64,000 nt of DNA from Paenibacillus ferrarius (GCF_002027705.1 NZ_MBTG01000017.1:109927-173926), one strand, 5' to 3'; positions 1 through 10,087 are shown, counted from the first letter of the stretch. Program-made: numbers and translations. The notes: a model not told the origin generated them from the letters alone.

Positions 1-1
1 C

Positions 2-1531
2 ATTTGTGGATATTGCTCATTTCCTCTTTCTTACGGAAATGATGAGGACGATGCTCCCGTTAATTACGATGATTTAATCTTGAATCAAAACAAACTATAC
101 ACTATTTGGAAACGGTTATTGTACTCCAATAAGGATTTTACCGTGAATATCGGGCACTTCGATCGGAAGCAGTCATTAGCGCTAAGGATGCTATATTTTG
201 GTCAATCTAAAGAGCGGAGTTACAAAAACAGTCACATACAATTTTTGAATAAGGATGAGATTAAGTTTCTAAGGCTGCTATTACGAGGGCAAAGAACTAA
301 GATAAAACTTTCCATTATAGGAATTATGATTCGGTTCCTAATGAAGAGTGAGATTGCAATAGATGAATTTGGGAGTATATCAGTAAATCAAGACTATATT
401 AATTCCATTCTTGATAATAATCCAAAAATAGAACTTGGAACATGTCAGACTCCATGGTGTAAATCAAGAGGTACACATGATGATATGCTTAAATATGAGC
501 TTTTAACAAGAGGTAATGAGACACATCATTCCTCAGCGATTTGTAAGTCTTGCTTTATTCCTTATGGTTATCAGCGTAATACTGAGGTATGGAGCGAGAT
601 TGGAAATGTATCCAACTTAATATTGAAATACATTCAACCTATGCTTGAAGCAGGATTATCACGAAACAGAATGGTTGAATTGATTCCAGGTATATCATTG
701 ATAAAGGTTAATGAGTTAATAGGTTACATGTATAATCAGATACTGATACCGACCGAATTCAGGTACCTTAGAGATTTGAAGCCCGATTCCGAACTAGTAA
801 GTAAATTCGAAAAGCTCTGGAATGAGGCAGGCAATTATAAAAAAAGAATGGCACAAAAGGCTAAATCAATTTTCGGATGGAATTTACTGAATTTTTATTA
901 TAATTACTATAATAATGAAGTTCAATTATATTTATTGTCTAAAAGCAGAAAGCAAGAAAAAGAGCCAAGAGTACATAAAGAACTTAGTAACAAGCTCGCA
1001 GATTACATGGATGCATGTGATCGAGAGAAACGGGTATTTTCATTAAAAGAATTTCATGAAGTTTACGGTGTGTCAATCCACATATTAAATTATTACAACC
1101 TATACGATGAAGTTGCCGCGGCACGTGAAGCTCAGAAAGAATCAATTAAATCTGATCAACGTAATCATTATTGGTCAGTAACTAGGGAATATGTTACTAG
1201 AATGCTGGAAAGTGAGATCCCCTTCAATTGTAACAGTATTTATATAGCAATCGGAAAGGGGAGAGCATGGTTAGTTCAAAATTGCCCTGATCTTGCACAA
1301 TGGATCAATGACCAAGTGAAGGTCTCGCAACAACAGCAGGAAGCAATAACGAATAGGCGGGAAAAGAAAATAATTGAAGAAACGATTCAATACTTTATAG
1401 ATCAAGACATAAGAATCTCAAAAAAAAATGTTGCAAAGTATTCTCAAATTAAGATTGAAAAACTTGTTGGAGAAACTGAACTTGGTATTTATTATAATGA
1501 AGTGATAGATGGTTTGATTACCGCAAACTGA
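2..1531 (+). CDS. TniQ/TnsD-family Tn7-like target selector, 5'-truncated by window edge
   Basis: The reading frame is open from the first bases of the window, so the N-terminus lies upstream; a TTG at 80 is not a credible start. The visible part opens with Cys-Gly-Tyr-Cys, which looks like the last half of a TniQ-type zinc finger. A second Cys-rich motif follows (CQTPWC, then CKSC about 45 residues on), and then a basic, helical C-terminal half. TniQ/TnsD proteins choose the insertion site of Tn7-like transposons by binding target DNA and recruiting the TnsABC transposase. The context agrees: defence genes follow as cargo, and a repeat array typical of a Tn7-like end closes the block at 9263. 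The transposase genes tnsA, tnsB and tnsC would lie left of the window. Assignment is by motif and context; TnsD versus a second TniQ paralogue cannot be settled here. Confidence 0.66.
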   Translation: MCGYCSFPLSYGNDEDDAPVNYDDLILNQNKLYTIWKRLLYSNKDFTVNIGHFDRKQSLALRMLYFGQSKERSYKNSHIQFLNKDEIKFLRLLLRGQRTKIKLSIIGIMIRFLMKSEIAIDEFGSISVNQDYINSILDNNPKIELGTCQTPWCKSRGTHDDMLKYELLTRGNETHHSSAICKSCFIPYGYQRNTEVWSEIGNVSNLILKYIQPMLEAGLSRNRMVELIPGISLIKVNELIGYMYNQILIPTEFRYLRDLKPDSELVSKFEKLWNEAGNYKKRMAQKAKSIFGWNLLNFYYNYYNNEVQLYLLSKSRKQEKEPRVHKELSNKLADYMDACDREKRVFSLKEFHEVYGVSIHILNYYNLYDEVAAAREAQKESIKSDQRNHYWSVTREYVTRMLESEIPFNCNSIYIAIGKGRAWLVQNCPDLAQWINDQVKVSQQQQEAITNRREKKIIEETIQYFIDQDIRISKKNVAKYSQIKIEKLVGETELGIYYNEVIDGLITAN

Positions 1532-1637
1532 GGTAAGAACTGGTACAATATTTTGGAAGTTTCGAATTGTACATAATAGCAGAACTCAAAAAAAGAAAAT
1601 CGTTTATGAGGATATTTTCTCCCTAGCTTATAAAGAA

Positions 1638-1672
1638 AGAGGATCTCTTTTTTAGAGGTACTCTTTTTGTTT
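1638..1672 (+). terminator. intrinsic terminator after the TnsD-like gene
   Basis: Imperfect hairpin AGAGGATCTC / GAGGTACTCT followed by a T-rich tract (TTTTTGTTTTTT). It lies 107 bp after the stop codon and separates the transposition gene from the cargo operon. Confidence 0.55.
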
Positions 1673-1805
1673 TTTAAATATCAACAAGCGAAGTGCTTTG
1701 TAATAAAAGTAAAATAATATATTACTATTACCTAAAAAAGGAAATGACGAATAAATTGTCGAATCCTTTTTTAGTATTGAGTTGAATAAGGGGATGTTTT
1801 GGCAT

Positions 1806-3728
1806 ATGTTTCTAGCAGAATTGAAGATCTGGAATTTCAGAAAATACGGTAGCGGAGAGCAAGATCCTGGAACTAATAAAGTAAAACCGGGTTTAAACTT
1901 AACCTTTAATGCTGGGCTGAATTTGATTGTAGGAGAAAATGATTCAGGGAAGACGGCTATTATAGATGCTATTAAGTTAGTTTTAACAACCCACAGCAAT
2001 GACTTTATAAAACTTGAATACGATGACTTTCATATGCCCGTTGGAAAAACGAATGAGGAAGACCGAACCAATACATTGGAAATCCAGTGTTTGTTTCGTG
2101 ATATTAAACCACATGAGGCAAAAAACTTTCTTGAGTGGTTAAGTATTGAAAGTGATGGTGCACAACAGAAATATTATTTGAAGGTTTTCTTAAAAGGAAT
2201 ACGTAAAAGAAGAAGAGTTTTTTATGACGTGAAGGCTGGAACCGACGATGAAGGCAGTCAAATGAATAGTGAAGCAAGGGCAATGTTGAAAACAACTTAC
2301 TTAAAACCACTTAGAGATGCAGAAAGCGAACTCGCGCCGCGAAAAAACTCTAGACTTTCCCATATATTAGATAATCACCAAGCATTTGATGATAAGGAAG
2401 CGCATTATCTGATTCAAGCAATGGAACAGGCCAATAAAGCAATTCTCCATTACTTTGAAGGATTTGACGGGCAAAAGGATATTGAAGATCAAAACGGTAA
2501 ACAGTTATTAGTGCAAATCAATACCTATTTGAAAGAATTCACACCGATTAATACACCTTTGAACTCCTTATTTTCTATAACTGATATGAAACTAAAAACC
2601 ATTCTTGAGAAATTAAGTTTGGAACTATCCTTAAATAAATCAGGTTTAGGATCCCACAATTTACTATTTATTGCTGTTGAGTTGTTATTGCTAAATCGTG
2701 AAAATTATTCTGGATTAAAAGTTGCACTAATTGAGGAAATCGAAGCTCATATTCATCCTCAAGCTCAACTTCGATTAATAGAGTTTCTTCAACTGGAGTC
2801 AGAGAGATTAGGAATTCAACTTATTTTAACCACGCATAGTACAGTACTTGCTTCAAAGGTCTCCTTAAAAAATTTAATTCTTTGTAATAATGCTCTGTGT
2901 TTTCCGATGAATTCCGAATCAACTCTATTGGAGGAGGGAGACTACTCCTTCTTGGAAAGATTTTTGGATTCAACAAAAGCAAATTTGTTTTTTGCTAAAG
3001 GAGTCATTCTGGTTGAAGGGGATGCTGAACACCTATTACTTCCGACAATCGCTGAAATTATTGATAGACCACTTTCAAGGTATGGAACATCACTAGTTAA
3101 TGTTAGTAGCACTGCTTTTCTTCGGTACTGTAAGATATTCCAAAGGCAAGACGAGTCTAAAGGTAAAATGAACATACCAGTTGCGGTAGTAACCGACAAT
3201 GACATTAAACCAAATCTGTATAAAACAGTAGATGCAGATGCAACAACTCAAGCTGAAATAGACCCTGAAGCGAACCGGAAGCGGAAAATTGAATATTATT
3301 CAGGCCAATCGGTAAAAGCTTTTGTATCTTCATTATGGACCTTAGAATATGACTTAGCTGCGGGTGGAAATTTGACAAAAGAATTCTATAGAGCTGTTTT
3401 GTATGCGAAGAGGATTCAGGGAAGTGAACGATATGGGTTAACGCCTGAAAAACAAAAGGAATGTGACGAAGAGGTAGAGTCCTCGTTTGTTCAATGGCAA
3501 CAAGAAGGAAAGTCAAGTGATGAAATTGCTTTTGAGGTCTACCAGGGCATTATGCTTAAAAGAGGAAATAAGGTATCCAAGGCTATAGTTGCGCAGTGTT
3601 TGGCTAAGATTCTTCACGAACAGCCAGATAAGGTTACCCTAAAATCTAAAATAATTGGTGATCAAAAATTAAAATATATTGTAGAAGCCATTCAGTATGC
3701 AACTAGTGGTACTCAGGGTGATTTATAA
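1806..3728 (+). CDS. gajA: GajA-like OLD-family ATP-dependent endonuclease (Gabija)
   Basis: N-terminal ABC-type ATPase with Walker A GENDSGKT near residue 45, Walker B VALIEEIEAHIHP near 310 and the switch TTHST near 340. A Toprim domain follows: ILVEGDAE near residue 400 and VVTDNDI near 460, supplying the metal-binding acidic residues. GajA nicks DNA, with activity controlled by nucleotides, in the Gabija anti-phage system. The protein is about 640 residues, somewhat longer than the best-known GajA (about 580), the extra being C-terminal. ATG 1806 is chosen because OLD proteins begin with a short strand leading to the NFR motif; ATG 1794 abuts AAGGGG and is less likely. The stop codon overlaps the start of the helicase gene (TAATG), the usual gajA-gajB arrangement. 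Other OLD-UvrD pairs exist, so Gabija is a strong inference, not proven. Confidence 0.8.
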   Translation: MFLAELKIWNFRKYGSGEQDPGTNKVKPGLNLTFNAGLNLIVGENDSGKTAIIDAIKLVLTTHSNDFIKLEYDDFHMPVGKTNEEDRTNTLEIQCLFRDIKPHEAKNFLEWLSIESDGAQQKYYLKVFLKGIRKRRRVFYDVKAGTDDEGSQMNSEARAMLKTTYLKPLRDAESELAPRKNSRLSHILDNHQAFDDKEAHYLIQAMEQANKAILHYFEGFDGQKDIEDQNGKQLLVQINTYLKEFTPINTPLNSLFSITDMKLKTILEKLSLELSLNKSGLGSHNLLFIAVELLLLNRENYSGLKVALIEEIEAHIHPQAQLRLIEFLQLESERLGIQLILTTHSTVLASKVSLKNLILCNNALCFPMNSESTLLEEGDYSFLERFLDSTKANLFFAKGVILVEGDAEHLLLPTIAEIIDRPLSRYGTSLVNVSSTAFLRYCKIFQRQDESKGKMNIPVAVVTDNDIKPNLYKTVDADATTQAEIDPEANRKRKIEYYSGQSVKAFVSSLWTLEYDLAAGGNLTKEFYRAVLYAKRIQGSERYGLTPEKQKECDEEVESSFVQWQQEGKSSDEIAFEVYQGIMLKRGNKVSKAIVAQCLAKILHEQPDKVTLKSKIIGDQKLKYIVEAIQYATSGTQGDL

Positions 3729-5593
3729 TGTTCAATATTGATGATAATATGATTGAGTTTGCCGAGAGATTACTTTTGCCCGAAGGTGATATTTTCGATG
3801 AAGAAAGGCGTAACATTATACGATGCTTGGAATCAAAAGATATACAAGCTTGTCCAGGAAGTGGGAAAACAACAACGTTATTAGCAAAACTCTCAATATT
3901 AGCCCGGCAACTGCCTCTAAAATCCAATCAGGGTATTTGTGTGTTGACACATACAAATGTAGCGGTAGATGAAATAAGAGAGAGACTTGAAGGACATGCT
4001 GATATCTTATTTCAGTACCCGAATCATTTTGGCACCATTCAATCTTTTGTTAATCGATATCTGGCCATTCCAGCGTATGTTGACATGTTTGGAAAAAGAC
4101 CAGCGAGAATTGATGATGAATTTTTTTTGGAATATACGGAAAGAAGAGCTCGAACATTAAATAGAGGTGTGAAGTTTTGGCTTGACAAAAAAGGGATTTC
4201 TATCTTTGACCTTCGATTTAATAAGGATGATTTTAGCATATCGAAGAAATTCGATGGACCAATAATTATGAAAGCCAGCAGCAAATCCTACCCTATGCTC
4301 AAAGAATTTAAAATGAATATTTTGCAGGAAGGAGTACTGTGTTACGATGATGCATACGCACTTGCCTACTATTATCTAAGGAAATACCCTAGAATCAAAG
4401 AGATTCTCTCTGAGCGATTTGTCTATGTGTTTATAGACGAAATGCAGGACACCGATAGCAGACAAAACGATCTTTTAGAACGCTGTTTTGACTCCAATAG
4501 CGTGGTTATTCAAAAGATTGGTGATCGTAATCAGTCGATCTTCAATTCTTCATCAGAGGCAGGATGGAACGTAACCGCAGAATGTCTCAATATTTCTGAT
4601 AGTAAACGTTTTTCACGCACTATTGCGGAAAAGGTGAAGAATATCTGTTTAGAACCACAGGAACTAAAAGGTAATACGAGTGTTCCAGATATTGCACCTA
4701 AGTTACTTATTTACAATGACGAAACTATATCTAATGTATTGCCTACTTTTGGGGATCTAATTTTTGAGCATCGGCTCCACGAGACAAAAAGGACCATCTA
4801 TAAAGCAATTGGGTGGGTAGGTCAGCCTAAGGATCGACGTACATTACCTTCCTATTTTCAGTCTTACGGAATGCCCGACGTGAATAAACAGCAAGATTTT
4901 GAAAGTTTGACCGATTACTTAAAGATGGCAACCATACAGAGTGGGGATTCAATAAGGAATATTCAAATGCTTATTAATAGGGGAATTCTTAAGAGTCTTA
5001 GGTTATCGGGAGTAAAAAAAAGCAATAATGTCCCGTATACCCAAACAACTTTAAACCAAGCATTGAAAGTTAATCAAAGGGAACTTTATGATGAATTATA
5101 TGAAAATCTTGTTCGATGGTGTATGCAGTTAAGTATAGGAGAAGATATTATTCTTAATTTGAAAGAGTTTATTACAAATCTAATAACGCAATTAGGTGGG
5201 GATCTAAACTCTGGATTAGCTGCATTTATAGAAGGCCCCTCACTTATCCAGCCTATTGCCGGAATTCAAAAGCAAAATTTGTACGTACACGAAAAAGAGA
5301 ACCTTAAGGTCTCTATACAACTGTCAACCGTTCACAGTGTAAAAGGTGAAACACATACAGCCACTCTTTATTTAGAAACATTTTATAGAATGTACGACAT
5401 TGAATCAATAATTGAATATATGAAGGGGAAGCACATACCACCAAGGTTAGAAACAGTTTCCGCCGCTTTAAAAATGGCTTATGTTGGTATGACTAGACCA
5501 ACACATCTATTGTGTGTCGCAGCACATCAGAGCGGTTGTGAACCGCATATTGAAGAATTAGAGGCTGCAGGATGGGATATTCGTAGAGTATAG
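3728..5593 (+). CDS. gajB: GajB-like UvrD/PcrA-type helicase (Gabija)
   Basis: Superfamily 1A helicase motifs are visible in order: motif I ACPGSGKTTT near residue 42, motif II FIDEMQD near 236, motif III GDRNQSIF near 262, motif V VHSVKGETH near 538 and motif VI YVGMTRP near 584. In Gabija the helicase partner senses or processes DNA ends and works with the OLD nuclease. At 621 residues it is longer than the best-studied GajB (about 494) but shorter than housekeeping UvrD/PcrA. Translation is coupled to the upstream gene by a one-base overlap. The pair has the local A+T-rich composition of the island. Confidence 0.8.
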   Translation: MFNIDDNMIEFAERLLLPEGDIFDEERRNIIRCLESKDIQACPGSGKTTTLLAKLSILARQLPLKSNQGICVLTHTNVAVDEIRERLEGHADILFQYPNHFGTIQSFVNRYLAIPAYVDMFGKRPARIDDEFFLEYTERRARTLNRGVKFWLDKKGISIFDLRFNKDDFSISKKFDGPIIMKASSKSYPMLKEFKMNILQEGVLCYDDAYALAYYYLRKYPRIKEILSERFVYVFIDEMQDTDSRQNDLLERCFDSNSVVIQKIGDRNQSIFNSSSEAGWNVTAECLNISDSKRFSRTIAEKVKNICLEPQELKGNTSVPDIAPKLLIYNDETISNVLPTFGDLIFEHRLHETKRTIYKAIGWVGQPKDRRTLPSYFQSYGMPDVNKQQDFESLTDYLKMATIQSGDSIRNIQMLINRGILKSLRLSGVKKSNNVPYTQTTLNQALKVNQRELYDELYENLVRWCMQLSIGEDIILNLKEFITNLITQLGGDLNSGLAAFIEGPSLIQPIAGIQKQNLYVHEKENLKVSIQLSTVHSVKGETHTATLYLETFYRMYDIESIIEYMKGKHIPPRLETVSAALKMAYVGMTRPTHLLCVAAHQSGCEPHIEELEAAGWDIRRV

Positions 5594-5958
5594 ATAACTA
5601 TACAGTAGAGACTGAGATGATTATTCTTTTTAACGCTGTGCCTTCTTTCGCAAATTAAGGTTGCGGTGAGAGGGTCGAATTTTTTGATAAGAATAGCCTA
5701 GAAGCTGTGGATTCTAAGGACATGCTCTTCTGGTTAGTTGTTCCATAAATAAGAAAGAAAATGGAGCGGCTCATTATTCATCTAGATCCACGTACAACTA
5801 ACTGTGATAATGAGTTTAAATAAAATGAAATACTCAATGTATAAAGGTTGGGCCCGATTGGTGACTTGTTTTAGTGGGACTTCTACACCATTGATATCAT
5901 TCGTTTTATATTATGCACTATCTAGAATGAAAGATAAATTAAGGAGCGATTAGTTTCT
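5594..5958. other. intergenic region between the Gabija and McrBC-like operons
   Basis: No convincing ORF, RNA or strong terminator was found in these 365 bases. The last 20 bases carry the AAGGAG ribosome site of the next gene. The gap implies a separate promoter for the McrB/McrC pair. Confidence 0.4.
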
Positions 5959-7356
5959 ATGAGCGAAATAACTATTTTAATTGATAGAATAAATGGAAAT
6001 GGGACTAATTATGATCACTTTAATATATATTCGAAGACAGCGAACTATGTTAGTGAAATATGGGAATTAATTGACCAAATAGGATTAAATTCAAGAAGTT
6101 TTAATAAAGACTTTAATCCTAATATGATTAAATGTTCTAACCCATTGAGACGCGATGATATTTTAATTATGAATGGGCTTGATAAAGAAATAGTTCCTTA
6201 CGCTGATAGACCTGAGATTTATGAAACTCTAAACGGAACAGATTGGGATAAATATATAATTTACAAATTATATTTATTAATAACAAATGGGAGTTTTAAT
6301 ACGGTATACGATAATGAGGGTAAATCATATTCAATTAAGTTTGAATGGTCTGGACACATTCCTGAACCATTAGATGTTACAACATCGGATGGTGAAGGAA
6401 ACCCAGATGAATTAGAAGGAAATCCGATTGATATTTTTAGCCAAATAGAATCCCATTTTTCAAGTGTTGGTCTTAAAATATCTCAAAAAACATTAGGTAG
6501 ATACCATCTTTCATTGAGGAACCGTTCCTTTGTCATTCTTTCTGGTATAAGTGGTACAGGGAAAACTTGGATGGCTCAAACCTATGCAGAAGCAATAGGT
6601 GCAAGATATTTGATAGTTCCTGTCTCACCAAATTGGATGAGTAACGAGGATTTATTAGGATTTTATCACCTGATTCATAATCAGTACCAGCATACTGAAT
6701 TTAGCCGTTTTGTTCTAGCTGCTGCCGAAGAGTATCAACAAGCTTTGGAGTCTGGAAGAAATCCTGTCCAATTTCATGTAATTTTAGATGAAATGAATTT
6801 GGCGAGAGTTGAATACTATTTCTCCAAATTTCTCTCTTTGATGGAGGTTCGCTCTCGAGGAGGGGAGGCAATTATAGAATTATCTTCAGAAGAAAATCTT
6901 TTACTTCCGCCAAACTTATTTGTAATTGGTACCGTAAACGTAGATGAAACGACACATCTTTTCGCCGATAAAGTTTACGACCGTGCACAATTGATAGAGA
7001 TTGAACTAAATCGAGAGGATCTTTATAAACATCTAAGTGGTAAACCATACCAAGAGATTGTCATGCAAATCTGGGATGTCATCCATCAAGTAGCACCTTT
7101 TGCCTTTAGGGTGGTAGATGACATTATGGCTTATATAACGGATGCTGAAGAAATCGGATGGAAATGGACTGATGCTCTAGATGAGCAGATACTCCAAAAA
7201 ATCCTACCCAAAATTAAAGGTACTAATATCGCAATCGGTGAAGTACTAACTGCTCTTCTGGCTGTACTTCCTCCGGAAGAATACCCAATAAGTCACAAGA
7301 AGGTTTTAAAAATAAATGAGGGATATACGACTTATGGAATCGCCACTTACTTCTAA
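5959..7356 (+). CDS. McrB-like AAA+ NTPase (type IV restriction-like)
   Basis: A 465-residue protein with a non-conserved N-terminal part (about 1-185), likely specificity, followed by an AAA+ domain of the McrB/MoxR type. Walker A is SGISGTGKT near residue 200, Walker B is LDEMNLARVEYY near 275, and the sensor segment GTVNVDETT near 325 precedes KVYDRA. McrB proteins use GTP or ATP hydrolysis to translocate DNA and activate the McrC nuclease on modified DNA. The ribosome site AAGGAG supports ATG 5959. The next gene overlaps its end and encodes a McrC-like nuclease, so the two form one unit. Which modified base or partner is recognised cannot be told. Confidence 0.78.
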   Translation: MSEITILIDRINGNGTNYDHFNIYSKTANYVSEIWELIDQIGLNSRSFNKDFNPNMIKCSNPLRRDDILIMNGLDKEIVPYADRPEIYETLNGTDWDKYIIYKLYLLITNGSFNTVYDNEGKSYSIKFEWSGHIPEPLDVTTSDGEGNPDELEGNPIDIFSQIESHFSSVGLKISQKTLGRYHLSLRNRSFVILSGISGTGKTWMAQTYAEAIGARYLIVPVSPNWMSNEDLLGFYHLIHNQYQHTEFSRFVLAAAEEYQQALESGRNPVQFHVILDEMNLARVEYYFSKFLSLMEVRSRGGEAIIELSSEENLLLPPNLFVIGTVNVDETTHLFADKVYDRAQLIEIELNREDLYKHLSGKPYQEIVMQIWDVIHQVAPFAFRVVDDIMAYITDAEEIGWKWTDALDEQILQKILPKIKGTNIAIGEVLTALLAVLPPEEYPISHKKVLKINEGYTTYGIATYF

Positions 7357-8962
7357 TAACCAGCCCCTCAGATTTTTGGATATGATGGGAGAAGAAATAC
7401 AAAGGCCTATGGAATGGGAACCTTGCTTAATTGAGGTTTTACATGAGCTTGGTACATGGGAAACGTATGTTCTGAAAGTGCATCAGGAAAAGATTGAACT
7501 CTCACTGAGAAAAATTAAAGGACTGACTCGTCTTGTGGGTGAATTTCCCCGTTCAGGTCCTGGTCATTATCGGATCTTGATCTATAAAGGTGAAGAAGTT
7601 CAGGAATTGCGTATTAAGATTTTTCCGTCCAAGATTAGTGAATCCTCATATTGTACGCTTATTGAGGATCTTAATCACTTACTTCCAATTAACGTTACCA
7701 TTGCTTTGAAAAATGTAGGTGCATTTGGGGGTGTCAAATTTAATCTACCTCGTACCAAGACGTTGCAGCAGGAATTGGTACTGGTTCAACGAGCAATACA
7801 TGGAGTTAGTGAAGGTAATGATAAGCGGATAGGCCTTGTTAGTGTACTAGAACATTTATCGAGTGCGTTTCATCAATTGCCCATTGAAAAGGAAAGATTG
7901 GTGGAGATTGAGAGGGTGCGACAACCACGTCCCACAGTCCTTTTACGTGCAATTGCATCATATTCCGAAATGTTAAGTGAAATCACTCCAATTCGTATAA
8001 TGGATAGAGTCGCGGAGCATTCAGCGGATACTCAAGAAAATCGATTGGTATATTTGTATTGTCATCAAGTGAAATTACGATTAATCCGTTTTCTTCGAAC
8101 CGCGCAATCAATAGAGAATTTTTTGATCTATGAAGAGGGATCCGCATTATTGATAAAGCTCAAACGAGCATTGCATAAAGCCACTTTTATGGAACAGGTT
8201 CGATTGCCAGTGACGATGAACGTTCAGCAATCGATGATATTTTTAAAGAACCCTTTCTATCGTGCAGCTTTGGAGGGTTATCTTGAGTTTCAACGTAGCC
8301 CGGTTATTTTCATGGAGGATAGTCGCCTTTCTGCACCCTTGGAGAACCTTCCAAGTCTGTATCAGAGTTGGTGTGCGTTTCAAGTTTATACTGCACTATT
8401 GAATAGTGGGCTGGAGCATGGGTACTCCATAAAAAAACAAGTTCTTGTCTCTAAACGATTTGGTGAATTAGTAGTGAAGTGCTGGCCAGACAACGAACCT
8501 ACCTTGGAAATGTTCCACTTGGGTTCGAAAACTACAATTAGGTTTATTACAGAGAGAGAGTATGGTACAAATCAACAAGGATTATTCAGTATAAGCTTTA
8601 TGCAACGACCTGATATAGCTATCGAGATTACCCGCGATGGTAAGACAGATATAATCTTGTTCGATCCGAAATACAAATTGGATAGCGAGTCCATTATAAA
8701 CGTTGTGAATTTTATAAATGAAGAAACTATGATACCTCAGGGAAAACCCAAAAAGGTAGATATAGATAAAATGCACGCTTATAGAGATGCAATCCGGAAT
8801 GAATCCGGGAAAATTGTAGTCTCTTTTGCAGCAATTCTCTACCCTGGGGCTACAGTTCACTATAATGCTGGACTCTCAGCGATACAAGCATATCCTGGAT
8901 TAAGTCTAACTCTTATGCAGACTTTAAGGGGAATAATTGATCCTCGAATTTCTCCAATTTAG
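7334..8962 (+). CDS. DUF2357/McrC-like PD-(D/E)XK nuclease
   Basis: A 542-residue protein. The N-terminal and central parts resemble DUF2357 proteins, which pair with McrB-like ATPases. The C-terminal part carries a PD-(D/E)XK-type nuclease signature: RPDIAIEI near residue 420 and LFDPKYKLD about 20 residues later, giving the paired Asp and the Asp-Pro-Lys catalytic triplet. This matches McrC-type endonuclease subunits. The gene overlaps the end of the McrB-like gene by 23 bp. ATG 7334 is preferred to ATG 7316 because GAGGGA stands at a normal distance before it. It is the last gene of the transposon cargo. Confidence 0.72.
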   Translation: MESPLTSNNQPLRFLDMMGEEIQRPMEWEPCLIEVLHELGTWETYVLKVHQEKIELSLRKIKGLTRLVGEFPRSGPGHYRILIYKGEEVQELRIKIFPSKISESSYCTLIEDLNHLLPINVTIALKNVGAFGGVKFNLPRTKTLQQELVLVQRAIHGVSEGNDKRIGLVSVLEHLSSAFHQLPIEKERLVEIERVRQPRPTVLLRAIASYSEMLSEITPIRIMDRVAEHSADTQENRLVYLYCHQVKLRLIRFLRTAQSIENFLIYEEGSALLIKLKRALHKATFMEQVRLPVTMNVQQSMIFLKNPFYRAALEGYLEFQRSPVIFMEDSRLSAPLENLPSLYQSWCAFQVYTALLNSGLEHGYSIKKQVLVSKRFGELVVKCWPDNEPTLEMFHLGSKTTIRFITEREYGTNQQGLFSISFMQRPDIAIEITRDGKTDIILFDPKYKLDSESIINVVNFINEETMIPQGKPKKVDIDKMHAYRDAIRNESGKIVVSFAAILYPGATVHYNAGLSAIQAYPGLSLTLMQTLRGIIDPRISPI

Positions 8963-9105
8963 TATGAAGGTTATAAAATGTAAGGTAAGGTGTGTTTTCT
9001 TTAGAAATTTGAGAGTTATTTAATGGGAAAAGCACCTAGAGCAGAGGCGGTGGAGAATGGCTCTCCGTCGGATAATAGATAATATGATATTTTGTTAAAA
9101 AATTG

Positions 9106-9263
9106 TGTGGGTTGTCGAGTAATTTATCGTTAAATGATTGTCCGAATCTATCTTATAAAAACAACGGGTTTATCCGACCTATTGTTATAAACTGTCTTTA
9201 TGTGATGTTATAAATTAGCCTTTTTTAGCGCTGTTTTTGTCTCAAATGATCTTATAACCCACA
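9106..9263. mobile_element. cargo-distal end of the Tn7-like transposon (TnsB-type repeat array)
   Basis: Direct repeats with the pattern TTGTC-N10/11-TTATAA start near 9138, 9170, 9192 and 9237, with a weaker copy near 9112. The last repeat runs into AACCCACA ending at 9263, so the element read inward begins TGTGGGTT, very close to the TGTGGG termini of Tn7. Repeats of about 22 bp at the tips are TnsB-binding sites in Tn7-like elements. TGTGA (9264-9268) would be the expected 5-bp target duplication. An inner TGTGGGTT at 9106 forms an 8-bp inverted match with the terminus. Confidence 0.68.
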
Positions 9264-9286
9264 TGTGAGTTGTAATTCACTTACTG

Positions 9287-9325
9287 TCCCGATGTGGCTC
9301 AAAGCCTTGATACATCGGGATTTTT
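9287..9325 (+). terminator. intrinsic terminator just outside the transposon end (copy 1 of a repeated hairpin)
   Basis: A 9-bp stem TCCCGATGT / ACATCGGGA encloses an inner GGCT-CAA-AGCC hairpin and is followed by TTTTT. The same 34-base element, one base different in the loop, recurs at 30992-31025. It lies 24 bp outside the transposon end and may be the original terminator of the targeted gene, displaced by the insertion. Confidence 0.8.
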
Positions 9326-9598
9326 CATTTTCATAAACCGTATCCATTTGAAGGGATTTCTTTGAAATTCTGAATTTGAGTGGGAGTGTTAGAAAATTAC
9401 TTGCATTCAAAAAGTTATATATGTAAAGATAAGTTCAATGAACTATTGGTGGGGAATTTATGGGTTTTCAGGTTTAGAGGGATGGGAAGACATTATTTAA
9501 GAGATGGACTTGAAAGTTTAGAAAATGATGCAGAAGAAAAGGATTTTGTTGAACATATTAAAGAACATTTAGTAGAAAATGATAAAGGAGTAGAAACC

Positions 9599-10087
9599 AT
9601 GAAATGCCCTCAATGTAACAATGAATTAAGTGAAGTTCCTTTATGTTACGAAATTGAAGCTCCGTACTATTTTTACACGGTACCAGAAGAGAAAAGAACA
9701 GAGTTGATTAGAGATTTTTGTGTAATTGATGAACAATATTTCTATATAAGAGGACATATTGAAATACCGATAATTGATTGTAATGAGAAATTTATTTGGA
9801 GTGTTTGGGTTTCTCTTAGTGCAGAGAATTTTTTGAAATCCAATGAATTATTGCACGTACAAGGAAGGGAGAATGAGCAACCTTATTTTGGTTGGTTGTC
9901 GACGGAGCTGTCAATATATCCAGTAACTACACTGTCGTTGAAAACAATGGTACATACACAAGAAGTTGGCGCTGTTCCGTTAATAGAACTAGAACAGACT
10001 GATCATCCACTTGCAGTTGAACAAAGAGAAGGAATTACAATAGAGAGAGTAAAAGAAATTGCTCATTTAATAAATCACGTTACTTGA
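9599..10087 (+). CDS. DUF2199-family protein
   Basis: The product is 162 residues, beginning with a CPQC pair and the pattern of Pro, Tyr and acidic residues typical of DUF2199 proteins (CYEIEAPYYF, then a core ending in VWVSLS). Function is unknown. The frame stays open back to 9380, but ATG 9599 has AAAGGAG nine bases upstream and places the family's CxxC motif at the N-terminus, so the earlier part is taken as untranslated. A clear terminator follows at 10198. Confidence 0.62.
   Translation: MKCPQCNNELSEVPLCYEIEAPYYFYTVPEEKRTELIRDFCVIDEQYFYIRGHIEIPIIDCNEKFIWSVWVSLSAENFLKSNELLHVQGRENEQPYFGWLSTELSIYPVTTLSLKTMVHTQEVGAVPLIELEQTDHPLAVEQREGITIERVKEIAHLINHVT

Noticed and set aside
9106..9263. 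A 158-bp MITE bounded by TGTGGGTT / AACCCACA
   Set aside because: The internal repeats are direct, not inverted, and the context of a TnsD gene makes a Tn7-like end the simpler reading.
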